Assembly (NCBI GenBank): GCA_029262175.1
Contig: JAJCZV010000018.1
Coordinates: 20,129-84,128, forward strand
Source: Gemmatimonadota bacterium
GTDB lineage: Bacteria > Gemmatimonadota > Gemmatimonadetes > Palauibacterales > Palauibacteraceae
Length of the DNA stretch: 64,000 bases
Reading direction: 5' to 3'
In this document: positions 8,877 through 17,696 of the stretch, in pieces
Layout: every line of letters begins with the position of its first letter
How positions within the stretch are numbered: the stretch's first letter is position 1
The notes under the pieces: model-generated
What the model saw: only the letters and a program-made list of their open reading frames with translations
The model's database searches: none
What the model was told of the DNA's origin: nothing
Position numbers and translations under genes: made by a program

Positions 8877-10619
8877 TTGCGTATTCCATCGCGCGTCTGG
8901 TCGACGCTGATCCTGGTTTTTGTTCTTGCTTCCGGCGTGGAGGCGCAGAGTCGCAGCGATCGGGCGGAAGCCTACCTCCGTTCGTTCCACGACCTTAGAG
9001 GCTTCAACGGCGCGGCGCTCGTCATCGATGAAGGCAGGGTGCTTTTCGACGGCGCTTTCGGATTTATCGATCACGAGAGTCAAGAACCCGCGACCAAAGA
9101 CACGCGGTTTCGGATTGCGTCGCTCACCAAACAGTTCACCGCTGCATTGATCCTCAGACTAGAGGAGCTCGGGATGTTGGACGTCGACGCCGCCGTCGGC
9201 GCCTACATCCAAGAATACCCGAGCCCGCAATCCCAACAGATCACGCTCCATCATCTTCTCACCCATACGTCGGGCTTGCCGAGCTACACGAATCTTCCCG
9301 GGTTCCTGGAGGCTCGGGCAGAGCAGCCGCTGACCCCTGCCGATATCGTCGCCTTGACCTGGTTAGAGCCGCTGTCGTTCAAACCCGGTACGGACTTCGA
9401 GTACTCCAACTCCGGATACGTATTGCTCGGGTGGATCGTCGAGCGCGTGACCGGCCAACCCTACAGCGAGGCTCTCTCCGAGTACGTCCTCACGCCGCTG
9501 GGGCTCACCGATACCGGGTACGATCATTCGCTCGTGCCCACGGCGGGGCACGCGAAGGGACACACGCGTGGGCTTACCGATTACACCGCCAGCCGACGGA
9601 TCGACCCGTCTCTTCCCTACTCGGCCGGGATGCTCTATTCGACCGCACCGGATTTGGCCCGCTGGAATGCCGCGCTACTCGGTTGGGACTCGATTTCTCC
9701 GTTTGCAGACGCCGCATCGCGCGAGCGCATGTTGACCCCGGGCCTGCAGTCGTATGGCTACGGAATCTCCATCGCGTCTCGCGACCTCGGGCGCGATTCC
9801 GATGTTCGCGTCGTCGAGCACACGGGAGGGATCTTCGGCTTCAGTGCGTTCGCGCGAGCGTTCCCCGATCAGCATCGACTGATCATTCTCCTGGACAACA
9901 CGTCCTCTGATTTGAGACCCATCGTCGAAGGGCTGACGAATTTGCTCTGGGGCATGGAGGCCGTCCCGCCAAAACCGTCGATCGCCGAACGAATCCTGCC
10001 GATCGTCGAGTCTGCAGGTGTGGAGCCCGCGTTGGCTCGCTATCGAGATTGGCGCCTGAGTCGACCCGACGAGTACGACTATGGTCCGAACCAACTCATG
10101 CAGCTCGCTGTGCATTTTCGGGAGCAGGACCCCGAGATTTCGATCGCACTTCTAGAGGCGCAGGTCGAGGAGTACCCGGAGCTCCCGCTCCCGCGCGTCG
10201 CCCTGGCCGAGCTCTACACGGCTCGGGGAGACGATGAGGGGGCCGTGGCTCACCTTGAAGCAGCCCTCACCTATACGCCAGGCGTGCCCCAGATCTTGGA
10301 ACGCATCCTCGCACTCGGCGTGGAGCCCGAGGCGGCCCTTCGAATGCCGGTCACCAACGTGCCCGGTTCAGACATGGTCGGTCTGGTCGGCGAGTATCGC
10401 GTCGACCCGACGACAACGCTCACGATCGCGTTCGACGGAGCCTCGCTCACCGCGCGCAGGAGCCACGAAGCGGCGTTCCGGCTGCTCCCGCAATCGCCCA
10501 CCGTATATCTGCTCCACGGGTCTCGAGTGCAGTTGAGGTTCGAACTCGCCGGCGAGCAGGCCGGTGCCGTCTCGATCGTCGAGTCCGGACAACGCGTCCG
10601 GTTCCCCCGGATCCACTGA
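8877..10619 (+). CDS. Serine hydrolase of the class C beta-lactamase family
   Basis: 580 aa, exported (signal peptide about 1-24, ending VEAQ). Contains the nucleophile motif SLTK (Ser82, Lys85) and the YSNSGY motif, with LLTHTSGLPSY between them, as in penicillin-binding and esterase-like members. A C-terminal region after residue 370 carries TPR-like helices and a beta-rich lipocalin-like tail common in such exported enzymes. The start is TTG at 8877, supported by GGAGAGG just upstream; no ATG fits the signal peptide. Whether it acts on peptides, esters or lactams cannot be decided. Confidence 0.85.
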   Translation: MRIPSRVWSTLILVFVLASGVEAQSRSDRAEAYLRSFHDLRGFNGAALVIDEGRVLFDGAFGFIDHESQEPATKDTRFRIASLTKQFTAALILRLEELGMLDVDAAVGAYIQEYPSPQSQQITLHHLLTHTSGLPSYTNLPGFLEARAEQPLTPADIVALTWLEPLSFKPGTDFEYSNSGYVLLGWIVERVTGQPYSEALSEYVLTPLGLTDTGYDHSLVPTAGHAKGHTRGLTDYTASRRIDPSLPYSAGMLYSTAPDLARWNAALLGWDSISPFADAASRERMLTPGLQSYGYGISIASRDLGRDSDVRVVEHTGGIFGFSAFARAFPDQHRLIILLDNTSSDLRPIVEGLTNLLWGMEAVPPKPSIAERILPIVESAGVEPALARYRDWRLSRPDEYDYGPNQLMQLAVHFREQDPEISIALLEAQVEEYPELPLPRVALAELYTARGDDEGAVAHLEAALTYTPGVPQILERILALGVEPEAALRMPVTNVPGSDMVGLVGEYRVDPTTTLTIAFDGASLTARRSHEAAFRLLPQSPTVYLLHGSRVQLRFELAGEQAGAVSIVESGQRVRFPRIH

Positions 10620-10658
10620 CCTCGCGCCGGCGATCGCTTGGACCGTTACGTTGGCTCG

Positions 10659-11285
10659 ATGACAGGAAAGGTGTTGTTCGTGGGCGTTGCCGGAGGCAGC
10701 GGCTCCGGAAAGACGACCGTGGTCGAACGCATCATGAGTGGGCTGGCGCCTCACGCGGTGACGCTCATCCATCACGATTCGTACTACTTCGACTATGGGC
10801 ACTTGTCGCTGGAGGAACGAGCCCAAGTCAACTTCGATCACCCGGCCTCGCTCGAGACGACGCTGCTGGTCGAACATCTCGATGGATTGGCCCGCGGTGA
10901 GACCGTCGAGCTGCCGCTCTACGACTTCAAGACGCACACGCGCAGCGAAGAGTCGCAAACGGCGATGCCGACTCCCGTCGTGATCGTTGATGGAATTCTG
11001 GTCCTCGCCGACCGAGAGATCAGAAGCCGTCTCGACATCAAGATCTTCGTGGACACCGACGCGGACATTCGATTTATTCGCCGTCTCGAACGCGATATCC
11101 AGCAGCGCGGGCGATCGCTCGAGTCCGTCGTCAAGCAGTACACGAAGACCGTGCGTCCCATGCACCTCGACTTCGTGGAACCGAGCAAACGGTACGCGGA
11201 CGTGATCGTTCCGGTCGGCGGCGAGAACGACGTGGCGATCGATATGGTCGTCACCAAGCTGCGCGAAGTGCTCGACCCCTCGTAA
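10659..11285 (+). CDS. udk: Uridine kinase
   Basis: 208 aa. Phosphorylates uridine and cytidine in pyrimidine salvage. P-loop GGSGSGKTT at about 12-20, HHDSYYFD, NFDHP, LYDFKTHTR and the base-proximal VIVDGILVL segment match the uridine kinase/phosphoribulokinase family. RRLERDIQQRGRS, a lid-region arginine motif, and the C-terminal VIVPVGGENDVAIDM are also typical. I use ATG 10659; a TTG seven codons upstream (10638) is possible. It follows the hydrolase by 39 bp. High confidence. Confidence 0.93.
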   Translation: MTGKVLFVGVAGGSGSGKTTVVERIMSGLAPHAVTLIHHDSYYFDYGHLSLEERAQVNFDHPASLETTLLVEHLDGLARGETVELPLYDFKTHTRSEESQTAMPTPVVIVDGILVLADREIRSRLDIKIFVDTDADIRFIRRLERDIQQRGRSLESVVKQYTKTVRPMHLDFVEPSKRYADVIVPVGGENDVAIDMVVTKLREVLDPS

Positions 11286-11558
11286 CGACACACACCCGCA
11301 TCGCGAGCGGCTCGTAGCACAATGCATCGTTCGACTTGTTCCGACGCTGCTCTCATGGATCTGGTGGCGTTCGAAACGCGTTCTACGCTGCTGGCTAACC
11401 CCTTGGCTGCGCACCTCTTACGCGGCTAGCGCGCTGGAGCACCAATATCGCTCGGGTTGGCATGATTCTCGACTCTCACCCGCGCGCGAGGCTGCACGTA
11501 CGCGCCCGTCTAGCGCCGGCCTAGAGCCCGCTTGGTTTCACAGGGAGTCACAGACGTC
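11286..11558. other. Intergenic region without a recognised gene
   Basis: 273 bp between uridine kinase and the propeller lipoprotein. I see no convincing reading frame, RNA or terminator. An AGGGAG Shine-Dalgarno at about 11541 precedes the next gene, so a promoter for it probably lies here, but no box is clear enough to place. Confidence 0.5.
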
Positions 11559-12809
11559 ATGCATCACAAACGAGTATTCCACCTCTGCTTCCCAGCGATC
11601 GCCGCGTTTCTGTTCGGTGGTTGCTTCGACCGGAGCGACCCGACCGGCCCCGCCGCCGCCGCCGATCGCATCGAATTGATCGAGGATGAACTCATTCTCG
11701 CTGCTCGCGTGGTCGAGCACGCCGAGCTCGAACTGGAGCTCGATCAGTCGGCGCTCTCGAGCTCGATCGCCTCCGATGACATCCGCATGTCGGCCCTTCG
11801 CGCTGCGGCTGATCCTCTGTCCTTCAAACTCGTGGCGGAAGTCGCGCCACCGGAGATCGACGGCGTCACCCTCGAGGCGACGCACGTCGCGCTTCGCGGA
11901 TCCGTCGCGCTGGTGTCGTACGGGAAGAGAGGAAGTCGAGCTTTAGGAGCGGTGGACCTCTTCCTCGTGTCCAACCCCTCCAACCCCCGATTAATCGCGT
12001 CGGCTCGTTTTAAGGACTCGGATATCTTCGCGATCGAGACCAATGGGAGCAGCATCTACTGCGGGGAAGCCACTTCTGATACGAGCTTCGCGTTCCCGGC
12101 AACCATTGAGCGCATGGGGCTCAGTTCGAATCGCTTGAGCGTGCAGACGATCCGCGCATCCGTGCCCGGGTTCGTCGTGAACGACCTCGCATTCGGGAGC
12201 GGCAGGGTTTTCGCGACCTCCGGGCTTTCCGGTGGCATCACGGCCCTGGAGGCTTCGTCCCTGCGCCAGACGGCTCACGATCCGTTTCCCGATGCACGCG
12301 CGGTCGGAGCCGACGGCAACTGGGTGGTCGCGGTCCAAGGTTCGCCCGGCCGACTCCGGGTCTATACCGGCGCAGATCTCGCCTTTCAACGGACGATTCC
12401 GGTCGGAGGGTTGGGCATTTCGGGGTCTAAGTCAGAGGTCGAGGTCGTCGGAGACTTCGCATTCGTAGCGCTTGGCGATGGTGGGACGACCGTGGTCAAT
12501 ATTCGAACGGGGGCACAGATCGCTTCGCTCCCGCGTCCGACGCTTCAGGGCGTCGGCTCCAGTGATGCAGTGACCAACGCGGTGACGGTCTCCGGTCGCC
12601 TTCTGATCCAGGCAAACGGTGGTGCCGGCGTGTGGGTCAACTTAGCGGAGAACAAGAATGGCTCCCCCGTTCTGACCCAAGTCGGACAGGTGCAGTTCCC
12701 CGGGCCGGTCTCGTCCAATTACGTGGTGGCCCGCGGCCAGACGTTGTTTGTCGCCGCCGGACGGGGTGGACTCAAGGTGGTCCGCTTCAGCGACGACGGT
12801 GGCAGCTAG
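11559..12809 (+). CDS. Beta-propeller lipoprotein (LVIVD-like)
   Basis: 416 aa. Signal peptide with lipobox LFGGC (Cys about 24), then a Pro/Ala-rich linker and a helical spacer. From about residue 90 the sequence repeats 'ALVSYGKRG...AVDLFLVSNPSNPRLIAS', 'FVVNDLAFGSGRVFATSG', 'FAFVALGDGGTTVVNI' and similar units, the pattern of LVIVD-type propeller blades. No catalytic motif. ATG 11559 is preferred over an upstream in-frame GTG/TTG because it lies 13 nt after AGGGAG and gives a proper signal peptide. Function unknown. Confidence 0.75.
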   Translation: MHHKRVFHLCFPAIAAFLFGGCFDRSDPTGPAAAADRIELIEDELILAARVVEHAELELELDQSALSSSIASDDIRMSALRAAADPLSFKLVAEVAPPEIDGVTLEATHVALRGSVALVSYGKRGSRALGAVDLFLVSNPSNPRLIASARFKDSDIFAIETNGSSIYCGEATSDTSFAFPATIERMGLSSNRLSVQTIRASVPGFVVNDLAFGSGRVFATSGLSGGITALEASSLRQTAHDPFPDARAVGADGNWVVAVQGSPGRLRVYTGADLAFQRTIPVGGLGISGSKSEVEVVGDFAFVALGDGGTTVVNIRTGAQIASLPRPTLQGVGSSDAVTNAVTVSGRLLIQANGGAGVWVNLAENKNGSPVLTQVGQVQFPGPVSSNYVVARGQTLFVAAGRGGLKVVRFSDDGGS

Positions 12810-12946
12810 GAAGCGCCGCGCCGCAGGGGAACCTCGGACCACCGGACGGCGCATTCGCGGCTGACTCCCACCCCACACGTTGCGCGACGCGGCCACCGGG
12901 GGAATCGTGTGCTGCGACTCGTCGACACGATCCCCCGGAGGCTCGA

Positions 12947-14080
12947 ATCCCCCCAGTTTTTGACTTTATCGTGGTAGGCCTTGGTGCGATCGGGAGCGCC
13001 GCCGCTGCTGGGCTGGCTCGAAAAGGTCACCGCGTGCTCGGGCTCGACCAGTTCGTCCCGCCCCATTCGCGCGGTTCGTCGCATGGAGAGACACGGCTCT
13101 TTCGCGAGGTCTGCTACGAAGGCACGCACTACACCTCCCTGACCGAAGCCTCCTATGACGCTTGGACCGAACTCGGCAAGGCGGCCGGGCGTGAGTTGAT
13201 GCGACCGGCCCGGGCGCTGCTCATCGGCACGCCAGATGCGGAGCCGCTGGCCAAGCATCTGCCCAACGTCCGAGAACAGACGGATCGGTTCGAAGAGCTA
13301 ACCGCCGTCGAGATGTGTGCGCGGTTTCCAGCGTTTGTCTTGCGACGCGACGAGATGGCCGTCCTCGAGACGCGGGCCGGGATTCTCGAGCCGGAAGCGT
13401 GTATCGAAGCGCTGCTGAGTCGCGCCCGCGCCGCCGGAGCGGCGCTTCGCTCGAACGCGCCCGTCCTCGGGTGGGAGGCGGAAAAGGGCGGGCTCCGGGT
13501 GCGTTGCGAAGACGCGGAATACCGCGCTCGTAAACTGATCCTCGCCGCGGGCGCCTGGACGAGCACCCTCACGCCTGGCCTGGATCTCCCTCTTGAAGTC
13601 GAGCGGACGGTTCAGTTCTGGTTCGAACCCACCCCGGCGTCCGCAGAGACCGTCGACGCGGAAGCATGGCCCGCCTGGGTCTGGGAGCATGCCCCTGGGT
13701 CGAGTTGGTACGGCTTCCCGCGGACCGCGCGCGGGATCAAGATGGGCCTGCACCGGCTATCAGGTCGGCGCGCCGACCCGAACACCGTCGAGCGAACGGT
13801 CGGCGAGGACGAGGAGGCCCTGATGCGCCGCGTCATCGACCGTCACATGCCCGTCGCCAACGGCCCACGGAACGACGCCTCGGTGTGCATGTACACGACG
13901 ACTCCGGACGAAGCCCCGATCCTCGACCGGCACCCCGATTGCCCGATCGTCGCGATTTTCACGGGGGGCTCCGGGCACTGCTTCAAGTTCGCCCCGGTCC
14001 TGGGAGACCTCTTGGCGGATCTGTCGGCTGACGAGGAGCCGGCCATCGACCTCGCTCCGTATCGAATCGATCGGTTCTGA
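12947..14080 (+). CDS. FAD amino-acid oxidase of the SolA/sarcosine oxidase family
   Basis: About 377 aa. A dinucleotide-binding fold FDFIVVGLGAIGSAAAAGLA opens the protein, followed by PPHSRGSSHGETRLFRE (the flavin-linked His/Arg segment of monomeric sarcosine and N-methyltryptophan oxidases) and, near the end, IFTGGSGHCFKFAP. It would oxidise a secondary or N-methyl amine, releasing H2O2. The frame has no ATG, GTG or TTG between 12810 and 12970; the first is GTG 12971, which would cut into the first beta strand. GGAGG at 12937-12941 followed after five bases by ATC 12947 suggests a non-standard start or a sequence error; I place the start there. Confidence 0.82.
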   Translation: MPPVFDFIVVGLGAIGSAAAAGLARKGHRVLGLDQFVPPHSRGSSHGETRLFREVCYEGTHYTSLTEASYDAWTELGKAAGRELMRPARALLIGTPDAEPLAKHLPNVREQTDRFEELTAVEMCARFPAFVLRRDEMAVLETRAGILEPEACIEALLSRARAAGAALRSNAPVLGWEAEKGGLRVRCEDAEYRARKLILAAGAWTSTLTPGLDLPLEVERTVQFWFEPTPASAETVDAEAWPAWVWEHAPGSSWYGFPRTARGIKMGLHRLSGRRADPNTVERTVGEDEEALMRRVIDRHMPVANGPRNDASVCMYTTTPDEAPILDRHPDCPIVAIFTGGSGHCFKFAPVLGDLLADLSADEEPAIDLAPYRIDRF

Positions 14081-14090
14081 GACGGGCCGT

Positions 14091-15737
14091 CTACAGCCCG
14101 GCGACCGCGGTCTTCATCTCTTCGAGCAGCCCCTCGTTCTCCGAGTAGTCGATGGGGACTTCGATCACGTGCACACCCCCACGACGAAACGCGTTCTCGA
14201 GGACTTCCGGGAAATCACGCGGTTCCTCTAGTCGGTGGCCGTGAGCGCCGTAGGCTTCCGCGAGCGCACAGAAATCCGGGTTTCCGAAGTCGACTTGGAA
14301 CGGTGGTTGGCCGCCCGCCACTTGCTTCATACGGATCATGCCGAACCCATCGTCGTTCAGCACCAGGGCGACCAAGTTCAATCCCAGTCGGACCGCGGTC
14401 TCGAGTTCTTGGGCGTTCATCACGAAGCCCCCGTCCCCCGCGACCGCAAGCACCTGACGGGCGGGGTGGACCAGCGCCGCCGCGATGGCGGCCGGGAGCG
14501 CGGGCCCCATCGAACCGAGCGCCGAGTCGACGATATGAGTCCTGGGGGTAAAGACGGGGAGATTGCGTGTAAACCAGAGCTTGTGAACACCGTTGTCCAG
14601 CGTGACGATCGCGTCATCCGTCAACGCTTGGCGGACCTGCGCCGCAACGTATTGCGGTCGTGCCAGACGGTCGCCGGCCCGAGTGCTCGTCCGCTCGAGC
14701 GAAGCCCTCATCGAGATGGCCATGCTCAAAGCGAACGTGTGGTCAAACCCTTCTACGCCATCGAGTCGTCGACGCAATCCTTCCATCGACGCTGCGATGT
14801 CGCCGACGAGCTCGTACTGCGGCGAATAGATGTCGTGTCGATGCGCAGTACACGTGTTGATGTGTACGACCTTCCTTCGATCGTTCTTCGACATCAAGAA
14901 CGGCGCCTTCTCGTACACGTCGTGACCGACGTTGAGAATCACATCTGCTTTGATCGCCGCTCCACCGACGTAGTCTTGGTCGGGTAGCGTGCTCGATCCT
15001 ACAAACCTCGTCGAGCGCTCGTCGCCCACCCCTTTCCCCATATAGGTGCAAAAGAAAGGAAACCCCGTCGCGTCCAGAAATCGACGCACGGCCGACGGCA
15101 CGCCTCGCCGTTGGGCCGCGAACCCGAGCATGACCAGCGGGGACTCGGCATTGGCCACGAGCTTCGCCACCACATCGAGATCGGCCTCGCTTGCCGCCAC
15201 CGTGGGAGGGTCGGCGCGTTGGGCCACGACCCCGTCGGTCGGATCCTCCGCGACGTCTTCAGGAAGCTCGAGATGGGCGGGGCCCGGGCGCCCCTCGCGC
15301 ATGGCGTCGAACGCATGACGGGTCGACGATGCGACCTGCGATCCGCTCTCGATCGTCCGCGCGGACTTGGTCAGCGGCCGCATGACGTCGGTCACTGCGA
15401 GACGCTGATACAGACCTTGACGGTTTTCGCGAAGCGCCTTCTGACCCGTGATGAACAGCACGGGGTGGCCGCCGAGAAGCGCTTGGCCCGCGGGCGTCGC
15501 GAGGTTCGTCGCCCCCGCGCCCAGCGTCGAATACGCCACGCCGGGTCGGTCGGCCAAGCGGCTATAAGCGCCCGCCATGAACCCGGCTGCCTGTTCGTGT
15601 CGGACCAGGATCGTACGGATCTGACGGCTTTCGCGGAGGGCAGAGAGAAAGGCGAGATTCTCTTCGCCAGGCAGCCCGAACACGTATTCCACGCCTTCGG
15701 ATTCCAACGCTTTGACGAGTAGCTGTGCCGCGTTCAA
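14091..15737 (-). CDS. Thiamine-diphosphate enzyme, acetolactate-synthase-like large subunit
   Basis: 548 aa. Starts at TTG 15737 with GGGAG nine bases upstream, giving (M)NAAQLLVKALESEGVEYVFG, the family's standard N-terminus. The catalytic glutamate is in RHEQAAGFMA; LGAGATNL, FITGQKA and the ThDP motif GDGGFVMNAQELETA...NDDGFGMI are present. Architecture is N-terminal PYR, central and C-terminal PP domains. No small regulatory subunit gene is adjacent, so it may be catabolic or belong to another ThDP enzyme of this superfamily rather than ilvB itself. Confidence 0.85.
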   Translation of the reverse strand: MNAAQLLVKALESEGVEYVFGLPGEENLAFLSALRESRQIRTILVRHEQAAGFMAGAYSRLADRPGVAYSTLGAGATNLATPAGQALLGGHPVLFITGQKALRENRQGLYQRLAVTDVMRPLTKSARTIESGSQVASSTRHAFDAMREGRPGPAHLELPEDVAEDPTDGVVAQRADPPTVAASEADLDVVAKLVANAESPLVMLGFAAQRRGVPSAVRRFLDATGFPFFCTYMGKGVGDERSTRFVGSSTLPDQDYVGGAAIKADVILNVGHDVYEKAPFLMSKNDRRKVVHINTCTAHRHDIYSPQYELVGDIAASMEGLRRRLDGVEGFDHTFALSMAISMRASLERTSTRAGDRLARPQYVAAQVRQALTDDAIVTLDNGVHKLWFTRNLPVFTPRTHIVDSALGSMGPALPAAIAAALVHPARQVLAVAGDGGFVMNAQELETAVRLGLNLVALVLNDDGFGMIRMKQVAGGQPPFQVDFGNPDFCALAEAYGAHGHRLEEPRDFPEVLENAFRRGGVHVIEVPIDYSENEGLLEEMKTAVAGL

Positions 15738-15779
15738 TGCAGATCTCCCGTCGGGGACCGGCAGGTCGCCCCTCGGTCC

Positions 15780-17099
15780 ATGATGGCCAAGACGCCCCAA
15801 TCTACGTCAAGTTACGTAAGCGCACTTCTTGCAAGACGTTCGGCGGCTCAGAAGATCGTCTGGGGGATCGAATTGGGGAATAGGATCAAAGGCAGCCTAG
15901 AGCAGGTTCGAGGCGAGGGGAAACCCGCCGGGACGCCCGCGTCATCCGCCCTCGAGTTGAGCGTCGTGATCCCCTGTCTCAACGAAGCAGATACGATCCG
16001 TGCGTGTGTCGAGCAGGTAGCCGATACGCTTTCCGCGCACGGAATCGCGGGTGAGATTCTCGTGGCGGACAACGGCAGCGAAGATGCCTCTTGCGAGATC
16101 GCGGAAGCGGCCGGCGCTCGCGTGGTGCACGTGAGCGAGCGTGGATACGGGAACGCGTTGCGGGGCGGAATCAACGCCGCACACGGACGCTACGTCATCA
16201 TGGGAGACGCCGACGGTAGTTACGACTTCGGCGAAATCCCTCGCTTCCTCGAAAAACTGCGCGAGGGGTTCGAACTCGTCCAAGGGTGTCGACTGGAAAG
16301 CGGCGGAGGTCGAGTACTTCCAGGTGCGATGCCGCGTCTCCACCGATGGATCGGAAACCCGGTCCTTTCCTTCCTGACGCGACTGTGGTTTCGGACCGAA
16401 GTTCAAGACGCGCACTGCGGGCTACGGGGATTTGATCGGGATCTACCCGACCGGCTCGGACTTCGCTGCTCGGGGATGGAGTTCGCGACGGAGATGATCG
16501 TGAAAGCCTCCTTCGCCGACGCTCGGATCGCTCAGGTGCCCATCACTCTCCACCCCGACGGTCGGATCCAACACGAACCGCATCTTCGGACGTTCCGCGA
16601 TGGGTGGAGACACCTACGCTTCATGCTGCTGTACACGCCCGATTGGCTGTTTCTCATCCCGGGGTCGGTGCTGCTTGGTCTCGGTTTGATCGCGTTTGGA
16701 ATCGCTCTTCCCGGTGTCCGGATCGCGGGCGTGTTGTTCGATGTACACACGCTCTTGTTCGGTAGTTTGGGCGTCATCCTCGGGTATCAGGCCATCTGGT
16801 TCTCGACCATGGCCAAGGCCGTCGGGATCGCGCAGCACCTCGTACCGACCCCCGAGTCATCGTCTCGCATGAATCGGTTTACGCTCGAGCGCGGGATCCA
16901 ACTCGGAGTGGGGCTCGGGGTGGTGGGCATCGGCCTGCTTGTCGTCGCGCTTCTTCAGTGGAAGGCCGTGGAGTTTGGTGACCTCGATGTGCAACGCACG
17001 ATGCGGTGGGTCATACCAGGGGCGACGTTGGCGACGGTCGGTTCGCAAACGATCCTCGGCAGCTTTTTCCTCAGCGTCCTCGATCTGACCGACCGATGA
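15780..17099 (+). CDS. Family 2 glycosyltransferase with C-terminal membrane helices
   Basis: 439 aa. A GT-A domain starts at about residue 60 (LSVVIPCLNEADTIRACVEQ), with LVADNGSEDAS, GDADGSYDF (DxD-like metal site) and a basic 'RLHRWIGNPVLSFLTRLWF' acceptor segment; this resembles dolichol/undecaprenyl-phosphate glucose or mannose synthases. Four hydrophobic segments follow after about 280. It probably charges a lipid carrier with a sugar used by the membrane transferase two genes on. The 59-residue extension before the GT fold is atypical; TTG 15957 would remove it but has no obvious ribosome site. Stop overlaps the next ATG. Confidence 0.85.
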   Translation: MMAKTPQSTSSYVSALLARRSAAQKIVWGIELGNRIKGSLEQVRGEGKPAGTPASSALELSVVIPCLNEADTIRACVEQVADTLSAHGIAGEILVADNGSEDASCEIAEAAGARVVHVSERGYGNALRGGINAAHGRYVIMGDADGSYDFGEIPRFLEKLREGFELVQGCRLESGGGRVLPGAMPRLHRWIGNPVLSFLTRLWFRTEVQDAHCGLRGFDRDLPDRLGLRCSGMEFATEMIVKASFADARIAQVPITLHPDGRIQHEPHLRTFRDGWRHLRFMLLYTPDWLFLIPGSVLLGLGLIAFGIALPGVRIAGVLFDVHTLLFGSLGVILGYQAIWFSTMAKAVGIAQHLVPTPESSSRMNRFTLERGIQLGVGLGVVGIGLLVVALLQWKAVEFGDLDVQRTMRWVIPGATLATVGSQTILGSFFLSVLDLTDR

Positions 17100-17692
17100 T
17101 CGGACGACTTCATGAGGACCTCGTCTACGGCCGGCGCGTTGAAGTCCTCGCCCGTCATATCGCCGCACTCCTGCCACCCGATGCTTCGGTGCTCGACATC
17201 GGCTGCGGTGACGGCGAAGTCGCGACCGAAATTCTACGGCTTCGACCGGACCTCTCGGTCCAGGGCATCGATGTCCTGAAGCGACCGAAGGCGGCGATCC
17301 CCGTGATGGCCTTTGACGGCGAAAACATTCCCCTTGCCGATGGCGCGGTGGACGCCGCAATCCTCGTCGACGTCCTCCACCACACGGAGGACCCCGCCGT
17401 CTTGCTCGCCGAAGCCAAGCGCGTGTCCAAAGCCATCGTCATCAAGGATCACGATCGCACAGGCCTGTTGGCGGGGCTCACCCTGCGCGCGATGGACTGG
17501 GTCGGCAACGCGCGGTACGGAGTCGCCCTGCCCTACAACTATCTTCGGCCTACGGAATGGAGCGCCCTGTTCCGGGACGTCGGCCTCGGCGTCGAAGTTC
17601 GTATCGACAAGCTCGGCCTTTACCCGATGCCGGCCTCGATCTTGTTTGAACGGTCGCTTCATTTCGTCACTCGCCTGGCACCGACCGTCTGA
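17096..17692 (+). CDS. Class I SAM-dependent methyltransferase
   Basis: 198 aa. SAM-binding motif I SVLDIGCGDGEVA (about residues 30-42), motif II region around GIDVLK, then DAAILVDVLHHTEDP, all as in the Methyltransf_11/25 families. Its ATG overlaps the preceding GT stop as ATGA (17096-17099), so the start is well supported. Position between two glycosyltransferases suggests methylation of a glycan or lipid-linked intermediate; that is inference from context. Confidence 0.85.
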   Translation: MIGRLHEDLVYGRRVEVLARHIAALLPPDASVLDIGCGDGEVATEILRLRPDLSVQGIDVLKRPKAAIPVMAFDGENIPLADGAVDAAILVDVLHHTEDPAVLLAEAKRVSKAIVIKDHDRTGLLAGLTLRAMDWVGNARYGVALPYNYLRPTEWSALFRDVGLGVEVRIDKLGLYPMPASILFERSLHFVTRLAPTV

Positions 17693-17696
17693 CCAC

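Noticed and set aside
11461..11480. TGGCATG-like -24 element upstream of the propeller lipoprotein
   Set aside because: The -12 position reads GA instead of GC at the required spacing, so it fails the sigma54 pattern.
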